A stretch of 64,000 nucleotides of DNA from Actinophytocola xinjiangensis (GCF_001921215.1 NZ_MSIF01000003.1:1-64000); one strand, 5' to 3'. Shown: positions 1-8,220, numbered from the stretch's first letter. Numbers and translations: made by a program. Notes: generated by a model not told the origin, from the sequence alone.

Positions 1-74
1 ACGCTACCCGTCCCGCGCTACGATGACCACAACACCCACCCCAGCACCACAGACCCCCCGCTAAGTAAGCGGCA

Positions 75-545
75 TTGATCCGGGTGCCGGTGGCGCGCAC
101 CGAGGAGCAGGTGGCGGCCGTCGCGGCGATGGTCGAGCACGACACCCGGGTACGCGAACGGATGGCCGAGCGGCTGCGCGACCAGCGGACCCTGTCGGTC
201 CGCGAGGCCAAGCGGATCCTCACCGTCTGGCAGTTCTACCTGCGGGTCCTCGTCCGGTTCGACGACCGGCGGGCCGTCGTCGAGCAGGCCTGCCACCTCG
301 TCGTCCTGGCCGAGATCATCGCGCGGTGGCCGGCCGCCCAGCGCGGGCTGCTCGGCCGGGTGCCGGCCGGCCACGGGCTGGAGGTCCTGGCCGGCGCGGC
401 CGAGGACGACTGGGGATGGGCGCGGGCCGTGCGGGAGCTCGGCCTGCACGCCGCCGAGCACCGGGGGTGCGTGGGCGGCGTGCGGGAGCTGTTGCGGCGC
501 TACGACGGCGACGGCATCGCCGCGCTGGCCGCGCGGCTGACGTGA
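75..545 (+). pseudogene. C-terminal remnant of a KAP/STAND-like P-loop NTPase
   Basis: The 156-residue frame opens with TTG a few bases after an in-frame stop (66-68) and has no ribosome binding site. The protein has no Walker motif. Its middle (REAKRILTVWQFYLRVL, about residues 43-60) resembles the arm found after the NTPase core in KAP-type P-loop NTPases, where an Arg/Lys-rich 'KR..N.F.FY' helix is typical. The tail (LLRRYDGDGIAALAARL) is also the kind seen at the end of such proteins. I infer that this is the 3' end of a larger gene whose 5' part has been lost, not an independent gene. The bases before it do not continue the same reading frame. It converges on the CoA-binding gene with no spacer. 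A different intact P-loop NTPase lies at 26251. It could also be a short lineage-specific protein. Confidence 0.4.
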
Positions 546-1028
546 CTACTGCAGGCCGGCGCGCACCGACGTGATCCGCTGGGTGTTGAACCCCAGCCAG
601 TGCATGCGGCCGACGTAGCGGGCGTGTTCGACCTTGATGCAGCGGTCCATCACCACCGGCACTCCCCCGTCCTCGGCGGCACGGGCGGCGTCCAGGTTGA
701 TCACGCCGAACTGGGCCCACAGCGACCCGGCGCCGATCCGCACCGCCTCCTCGGCGATGCCGGGCAACGCGTCGGGGGCGCGGAAGACGTTGACGATGTC
801 GACCTTCTCCGGCACGTCGAGCAGGCTCGGGTAACTGGTCTCGCCGAGGATCTCCTTCGCGCGTGGGTTCACCGGGATCACCCGGTACCCGTGCCGGCGC
901 AGGTAGTAGCCGACGAAGTAGCTCGCCCGCAGCTCGTTGTTGGACAGGCCGACCACCGCGATGGTCCTCGCGGTGTTGAGCACCCGCTGGATCCGCAGCG
1001 GGTCCTGGTAGCGCGTCAGATCGGTCAT
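546..1028 (-). CDS. CoA-binding protein (YccU/succinyl-CoA ligase-like Rossmann domain)
   Basis: A 160-residue protein made of a single CoA-binding Rossmann domain. The N-terminal TIAVVGLSNNELRASYFV has the strand-turn-helix of CoA_binding_2 proteins, followed by the conserved stretches GYRVIPVNPR, VDIVNVFR, LWAQFGV and VVMDRCIKVEH, which are typical of this small stand-alone family. The family binds CoA or related nucleotides, and its cellular role is not established. The ATG at 1028 overlaps the TGA of the upstream sulfhydrylase gene (ATGA), so the two are translationally coupled, and it is the last gene of the metX-metY operon. Placement behind metY recurs in actinobacteria, which suggests a link with thioester or sulfur metabolism. 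This is inference. Confidence 0.85.
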   Translation of the reverse strand: MTDLTRYQDPLRIQRVLNTARTIAVVGLSNNELRASYFVGYYLRRHGYRVIPVNPRAKEILGETSYPSLLDVPEKVDIVNVFRAPDALPGIAEEAVRIGAGSLWAQFGVINLDAARAAEDGGVPVVMDRCIKVEHARYVGRMHWLGFNTQRITSVRAGLQ

Positions 1029-2383
1029 GCCGGCGCGGACTCCTTCTCCAGGGTGGCGGCCACGTTCGCGAAACCCCGCTCCAGGTCCCACAGCAGGTCG
1101 TCGACCGACTCGGTACCCACCGACAGCCGCACCGTGCCGGGGCCGACACCGGCCGCCGCCAGCTCCTCGTCGCCGAGCTGGCGGTGGGTGGTGCTGGCCG
1201 GGTGGATGATCAGGCTCTTGGCGTCGCCCACGTTCGCCAGGTGCGACCAGAGGTTCACGCCCCGGATGAGGGCCTGCCCCCCGGCGCGGCCACCGGCGAC
1301 GTCGAAGGAGAACACCGCGCCCGGGCCGCCGGGCAGGTACTTGTCGACCAGCGGCCGGTAGCGGCTCGACGGCAACCCCGGGTAGCTGACCTTCGACGCC
1401 AGCTCGTGGCCCTGGAGGAACTCGGCGACCCGGCGCGCGTTGGTGACGTGCCGCTCCATGCGCAGCGACAACGTCTCCATCCCCTGCAGGAACAGGAAGG
1501 CGTTGAACGGCGACAGCGCGCCGCCGAGATCGCGCAGGGTCTCGGCGCGCAGCTTCATCAGGTAGCCGTACATGCCGAACGTCTCGTGGAACTGAAGGCC
1601 GTGGTAGGCCGGCGACGGGTCGGCCACCACCGGGAACCGGCCGTTGGACCAGTCGAACGTGCCGGCCTCGGCGACCACACCGCCGATGCTCGTACCGTGC
1701 CCGCCGAGGAACTTCGTCGCCGAGTGGATGACGATGTCGGCGCCCCACTCGATCGGCCGGCACAGGTAGGGCGTGGCGAAGGTGTTGTCCACCAGCAGCG
1801 GAACGCCGTGCTCGTGCGCGATCGCGGCCACCGGTTCGATGTCCAGCACGTTGCCGGCCGGGTTGCCGATGGTCTCGGCGAAGAAGGCCTTCGTCTCCGG
1901 CCGCACCGCGCCGCGCCACGCGTCGAGGTCGTCCGGGTCGACCCAGGTCAGTTCGACGTTCATCTTGCGCAGCAGGTGTTTGAGCTGGTTGACCGTGCCG
2001 CCGTAGAGCGCCGAGGAGGACACCACGTGGTCACCGGGCTCCAGCAGGGTGAACAGCGCGGCCGCCTGCGCGGCGATGCCGCTGGCGAAGGCCACCGCGC
2101 CGGCCGCGCCCTCCAGGTTCGCCACCCGCTCCTCGAACACCGCGACCGTCGGGTTCATGATCCGGGAGTAGGTGTTGCCGTACTCCTGGAGGTTGAAGTA
2201 CGCGGCGGCGGACTCGGGATCCTCGAACACGTAGCTGGTGGTCTGGAAGATCGGCACCGCGCGGGCGCCGGTGTTCGGGTCCGGTCGCTGCCCGGCGTGC
2301 AGCTGCCGGGTCTCGAAGCCGAACTCGTGCTCCGGTTCGGCCCGGGGGGAGTCGTTGGTCACCTGTTCCTCTTCCTCGGACAC
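1025..2383 (-). CDS. metY: O-acetyl-L-homoserine sulfhydrylase
   Basis: A 452-residue PLP enzyme of the Cys/Met-metabolism family. It replaces the acetyl group of O-acetylhomoserine with sulfide (or methanethiol) to give homocysteine. FETRQLHAGQ opens the fold. EYGNTYSRIMNPT and SSALYGGT are the family signatures. VDNTFATPYL precedes the PLP lysine in IHSATKFLGGHG (Lys224). The C-terminal VRLSVGTESVDDLLWDL is typical of sulfhydrylases. Length matches the family (about 430-450). The start is GTG at 2383, one base after the stop of metX, so the two form an operon and carry out consecutive steps. An internal GTG at residue 8 is a possible alternative start. The gene is intact. Confidence 0.93.
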   Translation of the reverse strand: MSEEEEQVTNDSPRAEPEHEFGFETRQLHAGQRPDPNTGARAVPIFQTTSYVFEDPESAAAYFNLQEYGNTYSRIMNPTVAVFEERVANLEGAAGAVAFASGIAAQAAALFTLLEPGDHVVSSSALYGGTVNQLKHLLRKMNVELTWVDPDDLDAWRGAVRPETKAFFAETIGNPAGNVLDIEPVAAIAHEHGVPLLVDNTFATPYLCRPIEWGADIVIHSATKFLGGHGTSIGGVVAEAGTFDWSNGRFPVVADPSPAYHGLQFHETFGMYGYLMKLRAETLRDLGGALSPFNAFLFLQGMETLSLRMERHVTNARRVAEFLQGHELASKVSYPGLPSSRYRPLVDKYLPGGPGAVFSFDVAGGRAGGQALIRGVNLWSHLANVGDAKSLIIHPASTTHRQLGDEELAAAGVGPGTVRLSVGTESVDDLLWDLERGFANVAATLEKESAPA

Positions 2384-2384
2384 C

Positions 2385-3584
2385 TCAGCCGCCGGCCAGG
2401 AAGCGGCGGACGATCGGCGTCTGTCGTTCTTCTTCCAGCAGGAAGCAGTCGTGCCCGTAGGGCGCGTCGATCACGTGCAGCTCGGTCGGTTTCCCGAGGA
2501 CGCGCAGCGCCGCGTCGATCTCCTCGGAGGCCACCGGCGGGTAGAGCCAGTCGGAGGTGAACGTGACCAGCAGGGTGCGCGCGGTGACCGGCTCCAGCGC
2601 GCGGGCCAGCGACCCGTCGCCGTACTGGCGCGCCAGGTCGAAGTAGGTCAGCGCGCGCGACATCGTCAGGTAGGTGTTGGCGTCGAACCGCCGCACGAAC
2701 GAGTCCGCCTGGTGGCGCAGGTAGCTCTCCACCTCGAACTCGGGTTCGCTGATGGTGTAACGGATGTCGTCGGCGAACTGCAGCCGGCGGCCGAACTTGT
2801 CGTGCAGCGCCGGGCCGGACAGGTAGGTGACGTGCCCGACCATCCGCGCGACGCCCATGCCGGCGTCAGGAGTACGGCCGGTGCCGTAGTAGTCGCCGCC
2901 GGCCCAGGCCGGGTCGCGCAGGATCGACTCGCGCGCGATCGCGTTCCACGCCATGCCCTGCGGGTGCAGCGCGTGCGTGCTGGCGATCACCACGATCGAG
3001 TCGACCTGGTCGGGGTGGCTGACCGCCCATTCCAGGGCCTGCATGCCGCCCAGCGAGCCGCCGGCGACCGCCGCGAGCCGCTCGATGCCCAGCTCGTCGA
3101 GGAACGCGCGCTGGGTGCGGACCAGGTCGGCGACCGTGAGCACCGGGAAGTCCGAGCCGTAGGGCCGGCCGGTGGCGGGGTCGGTCGACGACGGGCCGGT
3201 GGTGCCCCGGCAGCCGCCGAGCAGGTTGGTGGACACGACGAAGAACCGGTCGGTGTCGAACGCCTTGCCGGGGCCGATCATCCCGTCCCACCAGCCAAGT
3301 CCGGCGCCGGCGGCACCGTCGCGGTCCTCGGCGCCGAACCCGTCGCGGGTGCTCGCCCCGGCCGCCTCGGCGGCGAACCCGGCGGCGTGCGCGTCGCCGC
3401 TGAGGGCGTGACAGACGAGGATCACGTTGTCACGCGCGGGTGACAACGTGCCGTAGGTCTCGTAGGCGACGCGGACCGGGGACAGGTCACGCCCGCAGTC
3501 CAGCGGCACCGGCGCCGGCAGGTCCAGGTACCGCGTCACCACCGTGCCGACCGAGCCGGGCGTGATCGTCGACGGGGTCACCAT
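2385..3584 (-). CDS. metX: Homoserine O-acetyltransferase
   Basis: A 399-residue alpha/beta-hydrolase-fold acyltransferase that makes O-acetylhomoserine from homoserine and acetyl-CoA, the substrate of the sulfhydrylase encoded next. The nucleophile elbow is GGSLGGMQALEW with Ser177. Family signatures include VCHALSGDAHAAG, WWDGMIGPGKAFDT and NLLGGCRGTTGPSS. The C-terminal SDWLYPP and DAPYGHDCFLLE supply the catalytic Asp and His. Assignment as acetyl rather than succinyl transferase is inferred from its partner metY. The ATG at 3584 is the first codon after a near-consensus -10 box, so the mRNA is probably leaderless. The gene is intact and heads the metX-metY-CoA-binding operon. Confidence 0.93.
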   Translation of the reverse strand: MVTPSTITPGSVGTVVTRYLDLPAPVPLDCGRDLSPVRVAYETYGTLSPARDNVILVCHALSGDAHAAGFAAEAAGASTRDGFGAEDRDGAAGAGLGWWDGMIGPGKAFDTDRFFVVSTNLLGGCRGTTGPSSTDPATGRPYGSDFPVLTVADLVRTQRAFLDELGIERLAAVAGGSLGGMQALEWAVSHPDQVDSIVVIASTHALHPQGMAWNAIARESILRDPAWAGGDYYGTGRTPDAGMGVARMVGHVTYLSGPALHDKFGRRLQFADDIRYTISEPEFEVESYLRHQADSFVRRFDANTYLTMSRALTYFDLARQYGDGSLARALEPVTARTLLVTFTSDWLYPPVASEEIDAALRVLGKPTELHVIDAPYGHDCFLLEEERQTPIVRRFLAGG

Positions 3585-3596
3585 GGCCGCATCATA
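3585..3596 (-). promoter_or_regulatory. Leaderless promoter of metX (-10 TATGAT)
   Basis: Read on the minus strand, TATGAT (3596-3591) is followed by GCGGCC and then the ATG of metX. The start point of transcription would therefore fall on or next to the A of the start codon. No Shine-Dalgarno sequence is present, which fits leaderless mRNA, common in actinobacteria. The -35 region is not recognisable. The short leader leaves no room for a SAM or T-box riboswitch. The intergenic space to the divergent osmC-like gene is 120 bp. Confidence 0.5.
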
Positions 3597-3704
3597 GCCG
3601 TCCCGGCGGGCCGTTTCGGAATATGAGACGCAGGTCAGAGGGGGTGTAGGGTCGCCTTACCCGCAGGTCAACCACCAGCTCAGCAGCCGCGAAAGGACCG
3701 TCCC

Positions 3705-4262
3705 ATGACGACGATCGGCAGCGTCGACAACGGGGTGAACGTGCAGGCACTGCTCGACGCCCGCGAGGCCCTCAAAGGCTCCCCGGAGGCGGCGCAGTTC
3801 ACCTGGCGCGCCACCACCCGGTGGGAGAACGGCGTGCACACCACGACGACGGTCAAGGACTTCTTCGGCCTGGGCGCTGAGCAGACCCACAAGGCGCGGT
3901 CGACGTTCACCGCCGACCACCCGGACGTGTTCGCCGCGGAGGACAACGGCATCACCCCGATCGAGTACCTGCTCGTCGGCCTGACCAGCTGCCTGACCGC
4001 CGGGGTGGCGTCGGTGGCGCAGAACCGGGGCATCCAGCTGCGGTCGGTCGAGGCGACGGTCGAGGGCGCGCACGACATCCGGGGCATCCTGGGGGCCGAC
4101 AGCGACGTGCGCAACGGCTACAACGGGATCACCGTGTCGTTCAGCATCGACGCCGACGCGTCCACTGAGGACATCGAGGCGCTGGTGGCCCAGTCGCAGA
4201 AGCGTTCGGCGGTGTTCGACGCGCTGACCAACCCGACCGACGTCACCGTCAAGGTCGTCTGA
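3705..4262 (+). CDS. OsmC-family protein
   Basis: A 185-residue OsmC/YhfA-like protein. It has the N-terminal beta region (WRATTRWENGVHTTTTV), the central helix with GITPIEYLLVGLTSCLTAGVAS carrying the first conserved Cys, and the C-terminal DIEALVAQSQKRSAVFDALTNPTDV. In peroxide-reducing OsmC/Ohr proteins a second Cys lies in this last segment. Here it is replaced (QKRSAVFD), so a classical thiol peroxidase cycle is unlikely. Start ATG at 3705 with AAAGGA 8 bases upstream. TAGGGT at 3647-3652 is a possible -10. The flavin monooxygenase frame begins directly behind it, so the two are probably co-transcribed. A role in sulfur or redox metabolism is inferred from the neighbours. Confidence 0.85.
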   Translation: MTTIGSVDNGVNVQALLDAREALKGSPEAAQFTWRATTRWENGVHTTTTVKDFFGLGAEQTHKARSTFTADHPDVFAAEDNGITPIEYLLVGLTSCLTAGVASVAQNRGIQLRSVEATVEGAHDIRGILGADSDVRNGYNGITVSFSIDADASTEDIEALVAQSQKRSAVFDALTNPTDVTVKVV

Positions 4263-4288
4263 GGGCGAGAGTTTCCGAGGGCAGAGCC

Positions 4289-5533
4289 ATCGAGCGCACC
4301 ACCACCGTCGTCGTCGGCGCCGGCCACGCCGGGCTGGCCGCCAGCCACTTCCTCGCCGCGCGGTCGATCGACCACGTCGTCCTGGAACGCGGCACCGTCG
4401 CGAACTCCTGGCGCACCGAGCGCTGGGACTCGCTGCGGCTGCTCACACCCAACTGGCAGAGCCGGCTGCCCGGCCAGCACTACGACGGCCCGGACCCCGA
4501 CGGGTACATGACGGCCGGCGAGGTCGCCGAGTTCATCGACCGCTTCGCCGAGTCCTCGCGCGCCCCGGTGCGCCCCCACACCACGGTGACGTCCCTGCGC
4601 CGCACCGACGACGGCTACCAGGTGGACACCGACCAGGGCGGGCTCCGGTGCGACACCGTGGTCATCGCCAGCGGCGCGTGCAACCTGCCCGTCGTCCCGG
4701 CGTGGAGCGGGGCCGTGCCGGACTCCGTCACCCAGCTCACCCCGTTCGACTACCGGGGTCCCGCCCAGCTGGCCGACGGACCGGTGCTGGTGGTCGGCGC
4801 GTCGGCGACCGGGGTGCAGCTGGCGGCCGAGATCCAGCGTTCGGGGCGGCAGGTCACGCTCGCCACCGGCGAGCACGTGCGGATGCCGCGCACCTACCGG
4901 GGCCGGGACGTGCTGTGGTGGATGGACGCCAGCGGCGTGTGGGACCAGCGCCACGACGAGGTGCCCGACCTGACCCGCGCCCGCCGGCTGGGCTCACCGC
5001 AGCTGGTGGGGACCGACGAGCGGACGACCCTGGACCTCAACGCGCTCACCGACCTCGGTGTGGAGCTGGTCGGCCGGGCGTCGACCGTGCGCGACCACGA
5101 GCTGCTGTTCTCCGGCGGGCTGCGCAACGTCGTGGCGCTGGCCGACCTCAAGCAGGACCGGCTGCTCACCGGCTTCGACGAGTGGGCGACCAGGACCGGT
5201 GTGGACGGTGACGTCAAACCGGTGGAGCGGTTCGAGACCACGCGGGTGGCGGCCTCGCCCCGGCTGCGGCTGGACCTGCGCGGAATCCGGACGGTGTTGT
5301 GGGCGACCGGTTTCCGGGCCGACTACTCGTGGCTGGACACGCCGGTCGCGGGTCAGGTCGTGGACGGGAAGGGCCAGCTGCGCCACGACGGCGGCGTGGT
5401 CGACTCCCCCGGCCTGTACGCGCTCGGGCTGCCGGTGCTGCGCCGACGCCGCTCGACCTACATCCACGGAATCGAGGACGACGCCCGCGAGGTCGTCGGT
5501 CACCTCGCGGGCCACCTCGGAACGGGTCAGTAG
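4289..5533 (+). CDS. FAD/NAD(P)H-dependent monooxygenase (CzcO/FMO-like), non-standard start
   Basis: A flavoprotein of about 414 residues. The N-terminal FAD-binding motif VVVGAGHAGLAAS lies at bases 4304-4342. A second Rossmann motif, GPVLVVGASATGVQLA, lies near residue 170. The C-terminal RTVLWATGFRADYSWLD is the ATG motif of FMO/NMO-type monooxygenases. The family oxygenates S, N or C atoms or acts as a Baeyer-Villiger enzyme; the substrate is unknown here. The first ATG in frame (4508) lies after the FAD motif and would destroy the fold, and no ATG, GTG or TTG exists upstream back to the OsmC stop. The best candidates are ATC at 4289, 8 bases after GAGG, or CTG at 4259, which overlaps the OsmC stop. 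It may be a rare-codon start, a start-codon mutation or a sequencing error. It overlaps the convergent permease gene by 7 bp. Confidence 0.75.
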   Translation: MERTTTVVVGAGHAGLAASHFLAARSIDHVVLERGTVANSWRTERWDSLRLLTPNWQSRLPGQHYDGPDPDGYMTAGEVAEFIDRFAESSRAPVRPHTTVTSLRRTDDGYQVDTDQGGLRCDTVVIASGACNLPVVPAWSGAVPDSVTQLTPFDYRGPAQLADGPVLVVGASATGVQLAAEIQRSGRQVTLATGEHVRMPRTYRGRDVLWWMDASGVWDQRHDEVPDLTRARRLGSPQLVGTDERTTLDLNALTDLGVELVGRASTVRDHELLFSGGLRNVVALADLKQDRLLTGFDEWATRTGVDGDVKPVERFETTRVAASPRLRLDLRGIRTVLWATGFRADYSWLDTPVAGQVVDGKGQLRHDGGVVDSPGLYALGLPVLRRRRSTYIHGIEDDAREVVGHLAGHLGTGQ

Positions 5534-6288
5534 TGCCACAGCAGGCGCCGTTCGGCGAGGCCGATGAGCGCGTCGGTGAGCTTGCCGAGCAGTGCCAGTA
5601 GGACGATCGCCAGCAGGATCCGGTCCACCCGGCCGTTCTGCTGGGAGTCGTTGAGCAGGAAGCCAAGGCCCATCGACGAGGCGATCAGCTCGGCGGCGAC
5701 CAGGAACAGCCACGCCTGGGCCAGCGCCAGCCGCAGCCCGGCGACCACCGCCGGCAACGCCACCGGCAGTTGCACCGTGCCGAGCAGCCGCACGCCGCTG
5801 CGGCCGAAGGCCCGGCCGGCCTCCACCAGCTGCGGGTCGACGTGTCGCAGCGCGGCCGACACCGTGGTGTAGACGGGGAAGAACGCGCCGATGGCGATCA
5901 GCGTGACCTTGGAGTCCTCGCCGATCTTGAGCCACAGGATCAGCAGCGGCACCCAGGCCAGCGACGGCACGGCGCGGATCGCGCCCAGTGTCGGGGCCAG
6001 CAGCTGCTCGCTGAGCCGGGACAGGCCGACGGCCGCGCCGACGGCGAGCCCGACCGCCGCGCCCAGGACGAAGCCGACCAGCACGCGCTGGGTGGAGATC
6101 GCCAGGTGGACGCCGAGTTCGCCCCGGGTGAGCAGGTCGGTCGCCGCGCGCCACACCGCGTCCGGCGCCGGCAGCTGGTAGGCGGGTACCGCGCCGGAGG
6201 CGGTGACCGCGTACCAGACCGCCAGCAGCGCCACCGGGACCAGCAGGCCGAGCGCGACCCGCCGGACGGTTCCGGTCCTCTCAGCCAT
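5527..6288 (-). CDS. ABC transporter permease, SsuC/TauC type
   Basis: A 253-residue inner-membrane permease with about six hydrophobic segments. The first is LGLLVPVALLAVWYAVTAS. The cytoplasmic EAA loop is EAGRAFGRSGVRLLGTVQLP, followed by ALPAVVAGLRLALAQAWLFLVAAE, the signature of the aliphatic sulfonate/taurine/nitrate permease family. It forms the channel of the transporter completed by the binding protein and ATPase upstream. The ATG at 6288 overlaps the end of the binding-protein gene by 8 bases. It is the last gene of the operon and ends 7 bases inside the convergent monooxygenase gene. Confidence 0.9.
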   Translation of the reverse strand: MAERTGTVRRVALGLLVPVALLAVWYAVTASGAVPAYQLPAPDAVWRAATDLLTRGELGVHLAISTQRVLVGFVLGAAVGLAVGAAVGLSRLSEQLLAPTLGAIRAVPSLAWVPLLILWLKIGEDSKVTLIAIGAFFPVYTTVSAALRHVDPQLVEAGRAFGRSGVRLLGTVQLPVALPAVVAGLRLALAQAWLFLVAAELIASSMGLGFLLNDSQQNGRVDRILLAIVLLALLGKLTDALIGLAERRLLWHY

Positions 6289-7285
6289 CGGTCGCCTTCG
6301 TCGCCAGACCCGGCTCGATCAGCTCGTCGAGCGCGAGGTCCACGTCGGACTGGGAGGCCACGTCGCCGGACTCGACGAAGATCGGGCCGACGACCGCGAG
6401 GACCTTGCGCTGCGCCTCGCCGGGGACCGGGTCGAGGTCAAGGACGGTACGTTCGTCCAGGACGGTCGCGGCGACCTCGGGGGAGATCCCGCCGACGTCG
6501 GCGAGCAGGGTGACCAGTTCCTCGGGGTGTTCCAGTGCCCACGCGCGGGCCCGCTCGTAGGCGTCGACGACGGCCTGGGCGAGGTCGGGGTGGTCGGTGA
6601 GGAACTCCTCGCGGGCGTTGAGGAACCCGTAGGTGTTGAAGTCGATGTTGCGGTAGATCAGCTTCGCGCCGGACTCGGCCTGGGCGGCGGCCATGATCGG
6701 GTCCAGGCCCGACCAGGCGTCGACCGAGCCGTTGTCCATGGCGGTGCGGCCGTCGGCGTGCTGGAGGTTCTGCACCTCGACCTCGTTGAGCGGCACACCG
6801 GCCTCGGCGAGGGTCTGCAACAGGAAGAAGTACGGGTCGGTGCCCTTGGTCGCGGCGATCGAGCGGCCCTTCAGGTCGGCGACCTCGTCGATGTCGGAGT
6901 CCCCTGGCACCACGATGGCCGACCATTCCGGCTGGCTGTAGATGTCGATGACCTTGATCGGTGTGCCGTTGGCCCTGGCCAGCAGGGCGGCCGAGCCGGC
7001 GGTGGAGCCGACGTCCAGCGCGGCCGAGCGCAGGCCCTCGTTGGCCTTGTTGGAGCCGGCGGACTGGGTCCAGGTGACCGTGACGCCGGTCAGCTCCTCC
7101 TCCAGCCAGCCCTGCTCCCTGATCACCAGGCTCAGCGGGTTGTAGGTGGCGAAGTCGATGTTGAGGGTGTCCCCGCTCCACTCGCCGGTGCCCGCGTCGT
7201 CGCCGCCCGCGTCCTCCCCGGCGACGCAGCTGGTCAGGGCGAGCGCCAGTAACGCCGTCGCGGCGGTGATGCGCAGGTGTCGCAT
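6281..7285 (-). CDS. ABC transporter substrate-binding lipoprotein, SsuA/NMT1 type
   Basis: A 334-residue extracytoplasmic lipoprotein. The signal peptide MRHLRITAATALLALALTSC ends in the lipobox LTSC. The mature part is a periplasmic-binding fold of the SsuA/NrtA/TauA group: NPLSLVIREQGWLEEEL, SAALDVGSTAGSAALLARANG, KIVAVKGTDPYFFL-like ATKGTDPYFFLL, and FNTYGFLNAREEFL. A sulfonate-type ligand is the simplest guess given the sulfur genes around, but nitrate, taurine or thiamine-precursor binders share the fold. I chose the ATG at 7285, preceded by GAAGGA, over an upstream in-frame start that would add 17 residues before the signal peptide. It is co-transcribed with the ATPase (13 bp gap) and the permease (8 bp overlap). 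Confidence 0.9.
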   Translation of the reverse strand: MRHLRITAATALLALALTSCVAGEDAGGDDAGTGEWSGDTLNIDFATYNPLSLVIREQGWLEEELTGVTVTWTQSAGSNKANEGLRSAALDVGSTAGSAALLARANGTPIKVIDIYSQPEWSAIVVPGDSDIDEVADLKGRSIAATKGTDPYFFLLQTLAEAGVPLNEVEVQNLQHADGRTAMDNGSVDAWSGLDPIMAAAQAESGAKLIYRNIDFNTYGFLNAREEFLTDHPDLAQAVVDAYERARAWALEHPEELVTLLADVGGISPEVAATVLDERTVLDLDPVPGEAQRKVLAVVGPIFVESGDVASQSDVDLALDELIEPGLATKATDG

Positions 7286-7298
7286 GGGTGTCCTTCTC

Positions 7299-8135
7299 TC
7301 AGGCCGGCTGGGCCGGGGTGTGGTGGGCGGCAACACCGAGGCCCTCGAGCAGTTCGGCGCGCAGCTCGGTCAGCTCGTGGTCGGCGCGGTCGCGCGGCCG
7401 GTCACCGGGAACCTCGACGATCCTGGCGATGCTGGTGTCCTCGGGCGTGGAGTCACGCAGGTCACGCAGCAGCACGACCCGGTCGGCGAGGTAGAGCGCC
7501 TCCTCGACGTCGTGGGTGACCAACAGCACGGTCGTCGGGCGGGCGGCGTGCACGTTGAGCAGCAGGTCCTGCATCCGCAGGCGGGTCAGCGCGTCGAGCG
7601 CGCCGAACGGTTCGTCGAGCAGCAGGACGCCGGGGGCGCGGGCCAGCGCGCGGGCCAGCGAGGTTCGCTGCGCCATGCCGCCGGACACCTGGCGGGGGCG
7701 CAGGGTGGCGGAGTCCGCGAGGCCGACCAGCTCCAGCAGCTCGGCGACCCTGGCGGCGCCGAGCTGCTTGGGCGTGCCGCGCGGGAGTCCGAACGCGACG
7801 TTCGCGGTGAGCGTGCGCCAGGGCAGCAGCCGGGGCTCCTGGAAGGCGACCGCGGTCCGCAGGTCTCCCGGCCCGACCGGCACCCCGTCGACGACGACCG
7901 AGCCGGTCGTCGGGGCGTCCAGGGCGCTGATCTGGCGCAGCAGCGTGGACTTCCCGCACCCGGACGGCCCGACGAGCGCGATGACCTCGCCGGCGCGCAC
8001 GTCCAGGTCGACCTCGCGCAGGACCTCGCGGGTGCCGCCGCCGGGTGTGGGGAACGTCCGGCCGACACCGGAGAGGGCAACGGACAGGGCCGGCTGTTGC
8101 CGCCCGCCGGTCGTCGAGCCGAGATCCACGTTCAC
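7299..8135 (-). CDS. ABC transporter ATP-binding protein, SsuB type
   Basis: A 278-residue ATPase: Walker A GPSGCGKST, Q-loop FQEPRLLPW, ABC signature VSGGMAQR, Walker B LLLDEPFGALD and switch His in LLVTHDVEEAL. The RLLPW Q-loop is typical of the nitrate/sulfonate/taurine group. It drives the transporter with the two following genes. I place the start at GTG 8135, because a candidate -10 (TAGCTT) sits 8 bases before it and the frame further upstream (to 8207) runs through a palindrome and has no family similarity. There is no clear Shine-Dalgarno sequence. GTG at 8129 is an alternative. It is the first gene of a three-gene operon. Confidence 0.9.
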   Translation of the reverse strand: MNVDLGSTTGGRQQPALSVALSGVGRTFPTPGGGTREVLREVDLDVRAGEVIALVGPSGCGKSTLLRQISALDAPTTGSVVVDGVPVGPGDLRTAVAFQEPRLLPWRTLTANVAFGLPRGTPKQLGAARVAELLELVGLADSATLRPRQVSGGMAQRTSLARALARAPGVLLLDEPFGALDALTRLRMQDLLLNVHAARPTTVLLVTHDVEEALYLADRVVLLRDLRDSTPEDTSIARIVEVPGDRPRDRADHELTELRAELLEGLGVAAHHTPAQPA

Positions 8136-8140
8136 GGGGC

Positions 8141-8190
8141 GTGAAGCTACAAAGCCGGACCATACTGTGGCAATCCCTTCCACAGTATGG
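8141..8190 (-). promoter_or_regulatory. Promoter with 11-bp-arm palindrome upstream of the SsuABC-like operon
   Basis: CCATACTGTGG (8160-8170) and CCACAGTATGG (8180-8190) form a perfect inverted repeat with a 9-base spacer, lying between the stop of the metI-like gene and the start of the ATPase gene. On the minus strand TTGCCA overlaps the repeat, and TAGCTT follows about 18 bases later, 8 bases before the GTG. This looks like an operator covering the -35 of a leaderless promoter. The same repeat could instead act as a terminator hairpin for metNI, but no T-run follows. Confidence 0.5.
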
Positions 8191-8220
8191 GAACTTCCGG
8201 CGTCCACACGGGATCGTCGG

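Noticed and set aside
3585-3704. SAM or other riboswitch upstream of metX
   Set aside because: The predicted transcript starts at the start codon, and no stem pattern of a known riboswitch is visible.
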